This document shows, one piece after another, positions 36,207 through 49,500 of a stretch of DNA of 64,000 nt (position 1 is the stretch's first letter; every line of letters begins with the position of its first letter). The translations under genes were made by a program, and so were the position numbers. The DNA comes from Isoperla grammatica. Its lineage: Eukaryota > Arthropoda > Insecta > Plecoptera > Perlodidae. Below the pieces are notes generated by a model. The model saw only the letters and a program-made list of their open reading frames with translations. It made no database searches and had not been told where the DNA came from. The stretch is from positions 10,832,587 to 10,896,586 of the forward strand of contig OX246743.1 in assembly GCA_945910005.1 (NCBI GenBank), read 5' to 3'.

Positions 36207-39188
36207 GGTTGTTTTACGAGACCTATACAAATAATTTTAAGACACACACAACGTGATCAATCTGGAATGAATCCTGGCTTACCATTTGAATTCGAATTAG
36301 GATTTAATTAATTTATCCCCGAAATATTGTGAAAATATGTGTAATTTATCAAATTTATTTATGTGAAACATAATAATACACATTATGTTATTATTTTAAA
36401 AATTACAATGAAATGCATTGAACAGTATAACATTAGTTTTGTTTTAAAAATATTTTAATACTTTAATACCACAATTTAAAAAAAATAACCACGAATTAAT
36501 TTCTAAATATAAATGTTTATAAGAAATCATTGTTTTTATCAAACTCCGCAGATAAAAACTGTTCGTAGTTATATTGTTACATAATAACTCTCTTAAGAGA
36601 TCGTACAGTAAGTGTAAAGTAACCTTGAAATGATAAAGTAGCTCTTTACCTTGTTCATCATCCTCCAAGTTCGTATTTTGTATTATTAGCAGAATTTAAT
36701 GTTCGAAACAGTCAAAAAAAAAATATAGCAAAAGACTACTCCTTCATGTTCATTCAAATTTTTATCTAGGCACGTATTTTCCCTTTCGACTTGATTGTAT
36801 GGGTTTCTTCGCACTATCAGCACTCCAGTCTCGAGTTTTTACAAGAGTTTTTTCTTAGTTGTCGAGATAAATGCGAGGATTTGTCTTAAGAACACCGACT
36901 GGAAACGTTTCAAGTCCTTATCAACCCGAAACATTAGCCTAGTTGCATTAACAACTAGCGTTAAGCACCGGCAAGTTGGCTACACCAGTTTTTGACAGGA
37001 AGGCTTAAGAAGTAAAACCGTTTTGCTTACTTTGCCATTTATGTTTTTTGCGTGGTTGCCGGCGCATTCCGAGCTTATCCTATAACAATGCATCATTAAC
37101 AAACGTTTTCTAGCGTATGGCGAATATAATATAATACACGTTTCTGCACGGTTTTAAAACGTTTTATTTATTATGGAATATAATGGTATAATTATATCAG
37201 ATCATATTTTGTAAAAACGTCAAGTAAAGAATATAGCTTTCAGGTTGACAATAAATAATAACAGAAGTAATTCATCTCTTTCAAATGTTCATTTCTTGTC
37301 CATTTTCCACAAAATGTAAGTACTTAATTGAATAAATAGCGAAAAGCTTTTAACACTATTCCAAAACAAAAACAAACAATTTGAATCCATGTCACAGTTT
37401 TTAATAGTCGACTGAATTTCGTACGTGTTCCGGGTACAATAAGAATCATTTAGAATCATCTGGCCGAATGATAAACATGTTTTTAGCCACGTAATACTGG
37501 ACCATCGGACTCTCCACTACCCCCACTCCAAACGCTTCAAGTGTCACAACCTCAAGTGTGGCGTCATTAGAGCAAACATGGCAGTGCCATCCAATCAGAA
37601 ACTACTTCAAGCTGAAGTCACATCACATATGTGTGATTCCAATTAGGAGCGCTAATTTTTGTTATTTCAACACTAGAATGCATTTAGTATAATGAGCTAA
37701 ATGCAGCGTTAGAGAGGTTTTCTGTTCCGCTTTTCAAATGTCATCGTTAATGGTAAATTAATAAACGAAGCTTCTTAACGATTCAACGGATATGATCTAG
37801 TTTCCATACTGTTCTGGGTTATGGACAGATCCGTCCGACCCCCCCCCCCCCCCCCCCCCCACGGTTATTTTATGATGAATTTTAAACCAGTCAGAGAGAA
37901 TATGAGCGCAGAAATATGAAGAGAACTGTCATTTTATAAATTAGCGAATGAAAGTTTTATTACAATTGCAGAAATAAGGTCAATTACTTGGCTGATATTT
38001 TAATGTTGATTACAATTTAAAACACGATTAAAAGATATTCCATAAATTTCGGATTGGTACAGTCTTTCAGACATTAAGCAAATAAAACAAAATATGAAAA
38101 AGTCTTATATAACAATGCATCTTGAAAAGGTGATCTTGTAAGAAAGTTAAAATATTTATTTTGAAAATGAAAATGATGTGTTTTATAAATAAGAACAATA
38201 TGCATTGATTGCGTTTTCTGGTTTCAGTTGCCTACGATACGATGTAACTGAAGGTCAAATCATCATTAAAATAAAGCAACTACTACGCGACAAAATGCAT
38301 TAATTTTAAACAGTTGAATAATTAGTTAAATGTGGTTAATTTCATATAATTATGACTACACAATATATACCCGGCACCTCCACCAGATATGAAATAATTT
38401 AACATTATTCATTATTAAACATTTTGAAAGCGATTAAGTTATTTCTGTTCCCTTAAATCGGTATTTTGTATCCTATTAAAGGCTCATCTTACGTGGTACG
38501 ATTCAGTTGAACCCAGAATTGATCTAATGTAGACAAAATATATTTTACTTATATGGTTTTGTTCATATTTCTAATTTATGTATCTACATAAAAAAATCCA
38601 AAAATTAGATTCTACAAGAATAAATACATGTATTCTTATGATTTTATTCATTGAATCTCTGAATGGTATACTTAAAATTTAAGTTATGCACACTTAAGAA
38701 TTTTAAATAATCACTACACAGATTACAAAAATCTAACTATAAGTCTATCCAACTTAAAAAATGATTCTGGACTTAAAACTATTGAACACCTTGTTTTGAC
38801 ATGCAGATAGAAAATTGTACAGTCGGGTTTTAAAAAATCAATCTATTTAAATACTGCTGAAGTTGCACCATGGGAAATCTGTATTCCGAACTGTGAGCGT
38901 TATTGGGACTCAGAACACGAAACCAATATATGATACAGGTGTTGAATGTGTCACAGTTTGGACGCGAGGTACTGCTGTGTGCATAAAGCAAGGCAACGAA
39001 CACACAGGTGGGGGTATAAATGCCGTATCACACAAAACACCAAACATGCAGTCATCATTAGTTGCTCGATAGTTCCGCAAATGTCGTTCCGGAAATCTGG
39101 CGTCGATGCAAAAGTGTTCTAAGGTAATAAAACTGGCAACACTGCGATTTGTTCTAAAGCATATTATTTAGATTGGGTTTGCACCCAA
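36207..39188. other. No recognisable gene; C22 run and tRNA-Ala-like motif
   Basis: C22 lies at 37839-37860. The 17-mer ACCCGGCACCTCCACCA is at 38369-38385. Frames are short and featureless, and the sequence is strongly AT-rich. Confidence 0.4.
38369..38385 (-). other. tRNA-Ala 3'-end-like motif, candidate primer-binding site
   Basis: ACCCGGCACCTCCACCA equals the last bases of an alanine tRNA including the post-transcriptional CCA. Read on the minus strand it starts TGGTGGAGGTGCC, the form of a retrotransposon primer-binding site. An identical copy is at 62327-62343. No LTR was identified beside either. Confidence 0.3.
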
Positions 39189-39199
39189 GTTTTCATTAA

Positions 39200-39395
39200 T
39201 GATGATGATAGTTGGTGTTTAACGTCCCATATTTTTTACAACGAGGCTAATCGAGACCATGAGGGGGTGATTATGAGGATGAAAAAACACCACATGACAT
39301 CCATTATGCCCAAGCCAGGATTCGAATCTGAAACTCAGAGACCGCGGTTTACTAGACTAACAGGCCTCATCGACCTCGGCCAACTGCGCCGGCAC
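39200..39395 (-). mobile_element. Complete tRNA-derived SINE, family 1, with 11-bp target duplication
   Basis: GTTTTCATTAA flanks the element perfectly at 39189-39199 and 39396-39406. On the minus strand the head reads GCCGGCGCAGTTGGCCGAGG, with an A box TTGGCCGAGGTCG and, about 50 bp later, a B box GATTCGAATCC. The body has CTTGGGCATAATGG, TGTCATGTGG and TCTCGATTAG, and the 3' end is a short ATC repeat. It is transcribable in principle by RNA polymerase III but needs LINE enzymes to move. Confidence 0.88.
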
Positions 39396-40098
39396 GTTTT
39401 CATTAAATAAACCATGTGTAGTTGATCTGTCAAACCTTATCACATGGCCACATATATGTGATATCGCTGTCACAGCAAAGTTCATGATTTCACCTTTTTA
39501 GTGGCCGTATAGTGTGAGCATTGGGCGGATTGCATTGTCGAGTTAGGTACCTATATGATTTGTTTATGGTTGGCATGGAGCTTGTTATTCTTATCGATAA
39601 TAGCATGTAATAAAACATTTACATGGCAACAAATTATGTTCTTAATTTGACAGTGTTGTCTGTGCATATCGTTCTAAAAATAGTTAGGTTGGTTAATTCA
39701 AAGGTGAACTGAATTACGCACGCTTGAGCGGGTAGATAATTTTCATATCCTTTCGAATTATCCATTAGAATTGTTATAATGTTCATACCGCATTATTTTA
39801 AGTTGTCAACTGATTCCCATCTGCTTTTCAAGTCCTTCGTCAGTTAAGAGCGAAGGGTGCATCGACCTCAAAAACACTTCGGTATCCGTATCGGAACTGG
39901 CTAAGGGACCGCGGCTAAACCGATGGCTTTAAAAATTTGAACAAATCAGAAATCGACAGGAAACTCGGGGTTTTCTTGGCGATACATTTTTGGTGACGAT
40001 CCTAGAAGTGTAGTTCATCATGCAGTGTACTACACCCAACCCAAGGTAACTAGTCTGATGCCGACCTCAGGTCCTTATCTACTGCCTGACTGTACTGT

Positions 40099-40146
40099 AA
40101 GAACAGCGTGCCTGAATGAAGGGGGGGGGGGGGGCACGCTGTTCTT
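40099..40146. repeat. Hairpin with 14-bp arms around a G14 run
   Basis: AAGAACAGCGTGCC at 40099-40112 is inverted at 40133-40146 (GGCACGCTGTTCTT). The loop is mostly G14 (40121-40134). Confidence 0.8.
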
Positions 40147-40642
40147 TCACAAATAAAGGTGATCTTCCACGTTAGTCACGCCCGTTCGTTTTTTGAATTC
40201 TCAGATATCCAGTACGGTTGTAAGTTTTTATTATTGTAGGCCTACATATTTAAGTAGTTGTTAAAAAATTGTAGAAGTAGAAATTTAGGTTGTTATACTA
40301 TTTTGGTCACCTATAAGTAAGCAAGATACTAGTTATGTGGGTACACATCTTTATAACAACATCAGTAGCGCACTTGCAGTTAGGGAGCGAGTACGTGTGA
40401 GGTGTAATGGACAATGACCCAGCTAGTGATTACAGACAGGGCAGCCGTGCGAGAGAGACGCACAATATTGTTCTAGATGTATCTTCAAGGAAGGGTTGAG
40501 AAGTGCTTCGAATGACCGCTAGAGTAAACACAGCCACCTGTCGGCTGCTACGTTGATACTGCAGTACAGGCTACAGTTACACTACACATCCCGCCCTTGT
40601 ACCTTGTATAGCTATAGACGTGCTCTTTACACGATAATAATT

Positions 40643-40890
40643 TTTCGTAGGAATACCCGTTATAGGGTGCACACCAGCTTTACCTGATGTGCCCCTCTTC
40701 AGGTGACTAACTAGGATATTAAGGTGTTTGGATAGTTGGGAAGGAATGTCCGAGGGCTGATAGTATGACTCAGTCCCAGCATTCTCCTTTAAGACTGAGG
40801 AAAACCTCGAAATAACCTTCAGTCAGGACTGCCATGGCCCGAGTTAGTCTCGTGTCTTACCGCTGAGCCACCTCTATCGGTCTGACACTA
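40643..40890 (-). mobile_element. tRNA-derived SINE, family 2, copy 2
   Basis: On the minus strand it starts GACCGATAGAGGTGGCTCAG, with a clear A box. It continues GACACGAGACTAAC, then GAGGTTTTCCTCAGTC, then CATTCCTTCCCAACTATCC. The order matches 9758-10030. A B box is not clear here, so the promoter may be dead. Confidence 0.6.
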
Positions 40891-41989
40891 TGTTGAATTG
40901 TAAGTGGTTTACTTACATATGAGTGGAGGGGTTTCTAGGACAACATATAGGTGTTTATATAAGGCTGTAGGTCTATTGTCTACCTACCGTAAGAGTAATC
41001 TCCGGTTCCATTTCTATCTGTTAAAAATAAAATTAGTTTGAAATGCTTAACATTGTCACAAAGTAGGACAAAATATATCATCACTTATAGCAAATTTATT
41101 TTACTTATGAATCTACTTGTTCCAGAAACATGTCCGTTTTTAAAATGTACTGATATATGTTTGTAGCAACACAAATTTTCAATTAAATATAAAAAATCTA
41201 ATGGTTTGATTTATTTTATGTGGGTTGGAGTCTGGAGGTCTACTTAACAGCTCGTTTTACTTGACGATACCAACCCAATAACGCTTCATTAAATCAAACA
41301 TGTTGCGTGTTGTTACATTTTTTTTTTAGTTTGTAGTTGTGGTATTCATGTCGCTTTCAGAATTAAGCTACTTCCTTAAGATATTCGTCTTATAGAATAA
41401 AGGGTGGTTCATTATTATTTTCTAGAGGTTTTTAACATCTCAATAATGCAATACACCACATCAAGAACACAGCAAGCACTCCCGTGGTTTGCAAGCAACA
41501 GACTGTGAGGAAAACATTTCTTATCTATATTATTATCAGTATAGAGTTTATATCTAGATTACAAATTGTGAATTTAACGAAGAAAATGTTACCCTACTGG
41601 TTAGTCGTAGTTAGTTGTAGTTATTAAAATGATCAAAGCTGCAGGGAGGACAGGAGAAAATTTAATATAAGAGTTATGCATGTGAGTGCAACTGTCCTGT
41701 TTTCGCCTCGAGTTTTCACTGTCCTTCCCATAAGTCCCCCAGAACACCCTATACAAAGACTCACCTTATGACAATAAAAACATGTTTTTAAACGTCGGGT
41801 GTTGAAAATCGAACCCGCAACCTATACCAGTCAGTCCAGCATCCCACTCGTCATCATCGAGCTACTTTATGTTTATTAATATATTTCTGACAAAAGTTAA
41901 ATTTTAGTTTTTTACTGTAGAATGTTTTTTTTATCTGAGTGTTTTTGTTTATTTTACTGAAACGAAGGTATAATAATTGTTATGGTATT
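40891..41989. other. No recognisable gene
   Basis: AT-rich. A tRNA-like B-box sequence GGGTTCGATTTTC (minus strand, near 41810) may be a degraded SINE head, but nothing else supports it. Confidence 0.35.
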
Positions 41990-42077
41990 AATATCAAGTG
42001 TGTCATATTAAATCCAATTGTTTCTGGAATGTATTTAATTCTGATGTTGGATAAATAAATAATATAATATAATATCA
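41990..42077 (+). mobile_element. 3' tail fragment of a non-LTR retrotransposon family, copy 2
   Basis: CTGGAATGTATTTAATTCTG followed by TGTTGGATAAATAAATAAT and a TAATA repeat matches the minus-strand segment at 4431-4510. Confidence 0.4.
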
Positions 42078-42126
42078 ATAACCCCGCATCGTCACGATAC
42101 ATGAAACTACTCTCCCCGAAAATACT

Positions 42127-42547
42127 GCAATAACAAGCAACCATGCAGCCGGCGATAACATGCCTTGTGCAATAACAAGCAACCATGCAGACGGCGATAA
42201 CCTGCCTTGTGCAATAACAAGCAACCATGCAGCCGGCGATAACATGCCTTGTGCAATAACAAGCAACCATGCAGACGGCGCTAACATTGCTTTGTGCAAT
42301 AACAAGCAACCATGCAGCCGGCGATAACATGCCTTGTGCAATAACAAGCAACCATGCAGACGGCGATAACATGCCTTGTGCAATAACAAGTAACCATGCA
42401 GACGGCGATAACATGCCTTGTGCAATAACAAGCAACCATGTAGACGGCGATAACATGCCTTTTGCAATAACAAGCAACCATGCAGACGGCGATAACATGC
42501 CTTGTGCAATAACAAGCAACCATGCAGCCGGCGATAACATGCCTTGT
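42127..42547. repeat. Minisatellite, 42-bp unit, 10 copies
   Basis: The unit starts GCAATAACAAGCAACCATGC and ends ATGCCTTGT. Starts are every 42 bp from 42127, except for one 43-bp unit at 42253. Because 42 is a multiple of three, several frames stay open on both strands, giving 14-residue repeat frames of up to 193 codons. The single 1-bp indel breaks these frames and argues against coding selection. Confidence 0.96.
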
Positions 42548-44629
42548 CGTTATCCGTCATATTTATTATTATGAAGAATGTGATAAGGTGGTAACGTAGC
42601 ATTATAAGAGTGGGGGGTGGGGGCACGGTAAGCGGTGGGGGGGAGGGGGGGGGCATAGCACGCAGCGTGGATCAATATAGCATGGGTTACTCAACGGAGT
42701 CGGTCCTACCTAGCCTGTTCGTTTCTAAAGGTCACAGGTCAACGTGGAGACTGTGGATGCCCCTCCCTCCCCTACTTCACCCCCCCCCCGTGGCTGGTGT
42801 GCGTGCGTGTGCGCCCATCTGAAGCGCCACTAACACTTCACTATTATCTCTATTAGATTAGAATGATATCTACATATACTAGCATCGTTATAGTAACTAT
42901 CATTTTTTGGGGGAATGGACTCAAGAAATAAATTAGCCGGAAAATCGAAACTGATCGTTATTTTAATTAGATTCACATTCATTTTGGTTATGGATGGAAA
43001 TCGACGTCGATTAATCGATGTCAATTAAAATTTTAGACATCGATTATTTGTTGTAAAAAATCGAATCCTTTACATCTGCTTTTAAATATAGAAATAAAGG
43101 AGCGTTACATCTACAACTACCTCAACAATAACAGCAATATTAATAAATAATGTTAACAATTTATTGCAATAAATGACAGGAAATAAAAACACAAAACGAT
43201 ACATATTTAGAAAAATTATCCTGCACAAAAACAACATGAACTGGGGGTTTGTAATTTTACTAGTTATATTGTTTCTATAAGATATTGTAAACTTCCTGGA
43301 ATAAGATATTGTAAACTTCCTGGAATTTTCTTCTAACCAGTCACATGTTACCGTAGTAAAAATAGTCATTATTGAATATACTTTTTTAAGCTACAACTGC
43401 AATGAAATTTCAAATGTTAAAACATGGATCGAGCGATTCAATAATAATTATTATAACATTAATGATTTTAAATAGTGAACAAAGACGCGTAGAAATAACG
43501 TTTATGGCTATATTTGACATCTTGCCGAGTACATAATATTGAGAAGCTATTTATTTTGTTGAATTAGTTTTCCCTAGAAGCGTTTGTTTGATTGCCATTT
43601 CTGCCAGCTCTGCTTACCGTCCATGCTATTTCATCACCCCTTCTCCCCCTCCTCACCCCTCCTCCCCAAATTTCCCTTCCAAGATTTCCATTATTCATTT
43701 ATATGCGACTTGCATAATTTCGAGTTGTCTACATTAAACGATCTCATTATAAACGTCTAGAAAAGCTAACTCTCTCTCGAGGGTCGTTCTGATATAAAAC
43801 ATCTTAAGAGTAAAGATTGACAGAGCAAGCAACGAGATGTAATTAAAGGGTCTGAACACAGAGGGCTTTGACGAGAACGAAATTGTTTGGTGAATAGAAA
43901 CAACGGTACACGAAATTATGTCTTATTTTCACCCAGTCGCGCTCTAAGACGAATACGCATTCGCTTAACGATGAGTTCGTAGAAAGGAAATATAAGGCTA
44001 CTGTGTGACTGCTTTCAACGGGATCAAAGGAGCCTTATTACGTGTTAGTGCTAAACGGTTAATCTAAATTACTTAACATTTAAATGTAAGATTCTCGAAG
44101 ATGTTTTATTTTAGAATATTTTGAAAATATTTCTGTGCACCCTTCATCGTAAACATAGGTTGATTAACATAGGTTGAAGGAGGCAAGTGTAGAAGCAATA
44201 ATTATTCGAAAAATGTTTGAACACTTTTATTTCTTATTTTTTTAGTACATATACTCATATAATTATTATTTGTACTAACTACCATAAACATGCTGTCAAT
44301 AAAGAATAAAACAAGAGTAATATTATAGAGGTTTGTAATATGTTCAATTCTAGTGTGTATACGTTATCTATTACAAAGACATTGACAGTAAATTACACTA
44401 TCATGTCTGCATAACTTGTGCTGTTAATTATTCTGAATGTAAGTGAGAACTCAGCAATTGGTGGAGACAACTAACTTTGACTGACAAGTTGTTGTAGTCT
44501 GGTCGTTCCTTTCAGCATCCTAATTAACTAACGTTTTACTTTCGTTTGACTACGAATTGAGAAAAGGTAAATTGTTGCTCATAACCAAATATCAGGTTGA
44601 GGGTTGTCAAGATTCGAATATTACCCTAC
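42548..44629. other. No supported gene; small duplication
   Basis: G- and C-runs lie at 42611-42655 and 42780-42789. A 24-bp unit is perfectly duplicated at 43277-43300 and 43301-43324. The rest is AT-rich without recognised features. Confidence 0.4.
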
Positions 44630-45707
44630 ATGGTAAAAGATTGACGGGCTGTCATTCGAAGTTTACGTAATGTCACACATAGGAGCGATTTGTAAGAGAA
44701 CATGAGTATATTCATTTAATGTGATTCCTTCATATAAATCTCAATTACATCTACTTTAAACAAATATGGATGAACCTGCGTGACATATCACTGATTTTGA
44801 GATAATTACGGAAGTTGGACTGGCTGACATTATTAATTTCGTTATATCACACCAAATAGCGATTTGTAAGGAAACCTGAGAATAATTATTTCATTTTATT
44901 CGTTTTAATCAATCGTAAGTATAAACAAATCTACGTGACATACCACTGATTTCAAGATAATTACGGAAGTTTGGCGGGCTGTCATTCGAAATTAACATAA
45001 TGTCACACATAGTAGCGATTTGTAAGAGAACCAAAGAATACTAATTTCATTTCATTCCATCTAATTAATGTCAATTACATCTGGTTTAAGCATATGTAAA
45101 CAAACCGTTGTGACATACCACAGATTTTGAGATACTTACTGAAGTTGGACGGGCTGACCCTATTAATTACGAAATGTCGAATATAAGGTAATGTCACACA
45201 TAGTAGCGATTTGTAAGAGAACTTGAATATGTTCATTGAACTTGATTCCTTCTAACTTATCTCAATTACATCTATTTTAAGCCTAAATGAACACACCTGC
45301 GTGATATACCACATATTTTGAAATGATTTCTTAGGAACCAGCGGCTATCATTTGGAAATTACGTAATTTTAAACAAAGTATCGATAGATAAGAGAACCTA
45401 AGTATATTCATTTAATTTGATTCCTTCCAATTAATTTCAACTATATTTGTTTTAAGTATATTTAAACAAACCTGCGTGACAAACCACAGATTATGAGATA
45501 TTTACGGAAGTTTCACGGGCTTACGATATAAATTACGTAGTGATGTAAATTGTGTAGGCTAATTTCACACAAAGTAGTGATTTTTAAGAGAACCTGAGTA
45601 TACTCATTGCATTTGATTCCCTCGTATAATTTTAAGTACATCTACTTATTAGCTATATGAGCAAACCTGCGTGATATACCACAGATTTTTGAGATAATTA
45701 CGGAAGA
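44630..45707. repeat. Old degenerate tandem array, ~157-195-bp unit, about six copies
   Basis: AGYRATTTGTAAGRGAACC recurs near 44682, 44857, 45012, 45203, 45377 and 45573. CCTGCGTGAYATACCAC followed by GATTTTGAGATAATTACGG recurs at matching offsets (about 44775, 44930, 45110, 45300, 45475, 45665). Units differ by many substitutions and indels, so this array is far older than the clean minisatellites. The length is near one nucleosome repeat, as in many satellite DNAs. Confidence 0.8.
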
Positions 45708-46411
45708 ACGGTAATTATTGTTCTTATTATCGCTCCAGTTTTACAACAATAACCGATATTCAAAAGATTGCTCTAGCCGCCATTATCAAGATTAAAAACA
45801 AGTGTGCACTTTCAAATTCTATTTATCAATTCTATTTATCTTGATGACGCGCGCAAGTCGAGTGCGACTATTCGGGCGTTGCTTGTTACGTCACAGACGA
45901 TTGATGACGTAACATCTAGAACAAGAACAACGAACAGCGTTTTGGTAGTATTCGGTTTCGGATGTAATGTCCAACGTGAGTGTGTGCTCCCGCCTTAATG
46001 AGCGGCCATATTGACGATGCTGGCGCTATCTACATCCTCTCGTTGCCTAGACTAGAATAAAGATAAAGCAGGATTTAGCTTAACGGACACCTGTGAAATC
46101 GTATACATAAGTAAACAAAGCGAGGCTTCGTAATCTAGTTTAGGTCAGGAATGGCGAACGCATTTACTAAAGCAAGCATTTAGTATAAATAAATTAACGT
46201 GTATACAATTAGAATTAATGACCTGCTCAGAGTACCCTCCTGGTTGTGTACAGTTAAGTGGTACAGACGCCGACATATAAGTTAAGGGTAGGAGAGACAC
46301 AGTCTTCGTGTGAATCACTTGCCTTGTTCGTTTTCTAGTCTCGATTCAAGCTATGATGATCAGGACACATTTGTAGATGAGAAACAACTATCAGATGTAT
46401 TTTTGATAACA

Positions 46412-46590
46412 AACCAGCGTTTTTGGCCGCGGGTCGAGTAGAAGTTGCCCCATTAACCCGCGGTCCTTGCGTTCCAGGTTCGAATCCTGGCTTGGGAATG
46501 GATGTCATGTGGTTTTTTCATCTTCGTTGTCACCTACTTATCGTCTCGATTAGGTTGCCCAAATATAAGACGCGGAGCCCAAATATCATC
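46412..46590 (+). mobile_element. SINE family 1, near-complete copy
   Basis: The tRNA-like head TGGCCGCGGGTCGAGTAG carries an A box. The B box GGTTCGAATCC lies near 46476. The body has TGGATGTCATGTGG, ATCTTCGTTGTCACC, TCTCGATTAG and AAATATAAGACG, and ends GAGCCCAAATATCATC. The body matches the copy at 39200-39395; ends are approximate and no target duplication was found. Confidence 0.75.
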
Positions 46591-49500
46591 ACCGTATTCG
46601 ATACCAATATATAAGTTGTATAGAGTAACGAATGTTCCCTTGATTTACTCTTGTCGCCTTGACTACAGTAAAGCGTAGTTAAACCACCCCTGAAATGTTC
46701 TGTTTTATGTAGTTTTCGCCTCTCCTGAACACTAAAATTTAAGAGTGAGAAACGACTAAATTTTCACTTAAATTTGTACCACTCTGATCAAATACGTCCG
46801 TAGTGAAAATTCAAGAATAAATAGTCTAGTATTCACTCATTCTAAATTGCAGTATAATAGTTATTTAAAATACACTTTTTTTTTCTTTCATCACTTTCTT
46901 TATTTATTCATTTATCTAATCAGTACTTTACAGGTAATTGCAATTGGTAAATAGATGTAATCCGGTAAGCTGCCCTCAAAAACATAGTTTGACCGAGAGC
47001 AGATGCCAGGGTTATATTGTACTAGTATAATAGCCACCCACGTTTGTAATGAAACTGTTAATTCTACTTTGGTTACATAGCTAGTAAAAACAAACTATAG
47101 TCACTGAAACTAGATATTTAAAAGAATATTGTATTTTAGCTTAAATACAAAGTAAATCTGAGATATCAACCTTGATAATCACAACATTACACACCATTAT
47201 AAACTTGACCAATATGAAAAATTAACTCTTAAAAAAGCACCTCCAAACTTAATATAGAACCCTCTCAGTGTAAAATAAATCCAATGTTTAGTAAGTAAAA
47301 AGAAATGTTTGAAACAGTTCTTTGAAAAAAAAAAAGTAGCAGTTTCGCCCCCCCCCCCCCTACATATCATTATGCTTCAATAACAAAACTTTGCAAACGC
47401 GAACCCCTGTCAAACACCTCCACAAAACGCCCCCCCCCCCCGCATTATACGCACAACTCCTCTCGTTTATTTTGTGTTGTATCGCGTCCACAACATCTTG
47501 CACTGCTGTGACGCAGGAAGTTTCTTGGCTGGCAGAGACTCGGCCGAAATATTATGAAAGAAGCACGGTGAATAGCGACGCTATCTTCCGTGGGGATTTT
47601 GAATTTACAATGTGAGCCCGCCATAAGAAATCAGAGCATCATGGGAGAGAAAGATGCCACGATAAGATAACGGCAGAGTAGCAGGGAATGTAAAAATGAA
47701 AAATATTGCGTAAGCTTATTGAAAGAGAAGTCTTCGCGATAAGGGTTGGGAGAACTGAAAAGTAAGTGAGTGGGATAAAATTCACAAAGTATAATAGATT
47801 TAGGGGTAACTATTTTTTTGAAGAAATTCTGTCCTACATACAAGTGTGGATGATGTATAAGGTTTAATGAAATATAATAATCCAATCATGCTGATGATCA
47901 TTGTTTAAATGGAGAATTGGTCGTTTTCCGGGCACAACCGTGTTAAAAAGTGAAGAAAATCCACGTTATATGTTTGACCTTTTGTCACGGTTATACCTGG
48001 AAAACCTTGATAGTATAGCTGCCTCCGGCTGTGAAAGCCTCCAAAATAGAATTTGAAACATATTTTTGGAAACAATTTGTTGATATGACGTATTATATCT
48101 GAAAATCTCCCAATTTCTCCTACGAGCTACAAAATGAAAACTAACCCCCTCCCTCCATCCATTTCCAACACCGTTCAATGTTTTTGGCATGAATGAATAG
48201 GACACAGCGTTCACCATTGAACCAGACTTGACACGTGTGGGTCAATTCAGCAGCTGCAACTAACACAGATGTGTCAATATAAATAACCCATTAAACATAA
48301 ACATGTGCATCGAACTAGAACACCATGATGAGAGTTAAATGACTTGGCCCGCTCGTTCAATTACGCTTGTTTCACTTTACCGTGGAAATGGGGCGAGATT
48401 TTCACCGGAACACTTCATCAAAAGCTTAACTTTCAAACCACCTGCACCCCCATCCTCCCCCCCCCCCCCACTCCCGTATAAATGAGTGCTTGGCCTTAAT
48501 CCCTGCAAGGCAAGCTCACACCCGCATCTACCTTTTGGATAATCTCAACAGTTATAAATGATCCAGCGAAATAGGATTTAAATTTTAAGCACGGCTAAAA
48601 CCTTTTGACAAGATGCATATACCGTAATAATTTGGAAATTGGATTTAAGACACTTCTAATTCAGTGAAACCGTCAGCAAATGATTGCGAGTTGATATTCA
48701 GCAGTAACTACAGGTTTTATGACATAAATTTAATCTCAAGGAGGAAACCGAATAATACAGAGTTATAACAAGAGCAATATACTTTCTATTATATGAGTGT
48801 CTGAGCACCAAAACCCATTATTGTGGCTTGTAAAAATAAATTTAACAAACTTCATACACTTTGAGATGATGATTTGTCTCCAGAAAATTCAATTAACTTT
48901 CATGTATAAAAGCCAATCCGTATCCCTCCATACGTGCAATGAATATCGTCATCTAAAAGACAAACGTACGCGTTTATTTGTATTTTATAGCTATTTAATA
49001 ATGCCCAGTCTTATGAGTTCCATCTATATATTTGAAGTGCCAGCTGCATGAGTTGATTACAAAGCTTCTGATTGGTGCTTGCGAAAACAAATTATCGGAT
49101 ACTTTAATATATAGTTGGAAGTCATGGACTGGGTATTAGTGTATTAATAATCTAAAACATCTTGTCACTTGCTAATTTAGTTTGTTGTATAGTATTTAAA
49201 ATAAAATATTTTGGTTTAAAAATTAATTAGCAATAGTTTCATCAATTAAGATTACTATAATCTTATAGCCGAGTCGAAGTTATCTCAAGCGCAAAGATAA
49301 AGCGAAGTTAAAAGTCTTACCAATTTGTCGAAGAGCGACCTCGGGCCTAAAGCGCAAAGCCCCCTCTGCCCCCCCCCACCCCCCGTGCCCCCCACCAGTA
49401 ATCCACATGTTGATACCGAGATGGTGCGCAGGAAATTAGCCGCTCGGCCCCGGCGGAGATCGGAAAAGCCAGACTATTGGAATTCGAGGGAAATCCTTCC

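Noticed and set aside
41980..42656. Proteins of 186 and 193 residues with 14-residue repeats
   Set aside because: They exist because the 42-bp array is open in several frames; a 1-bp indel breaks each frame and no start context or domain supports them.
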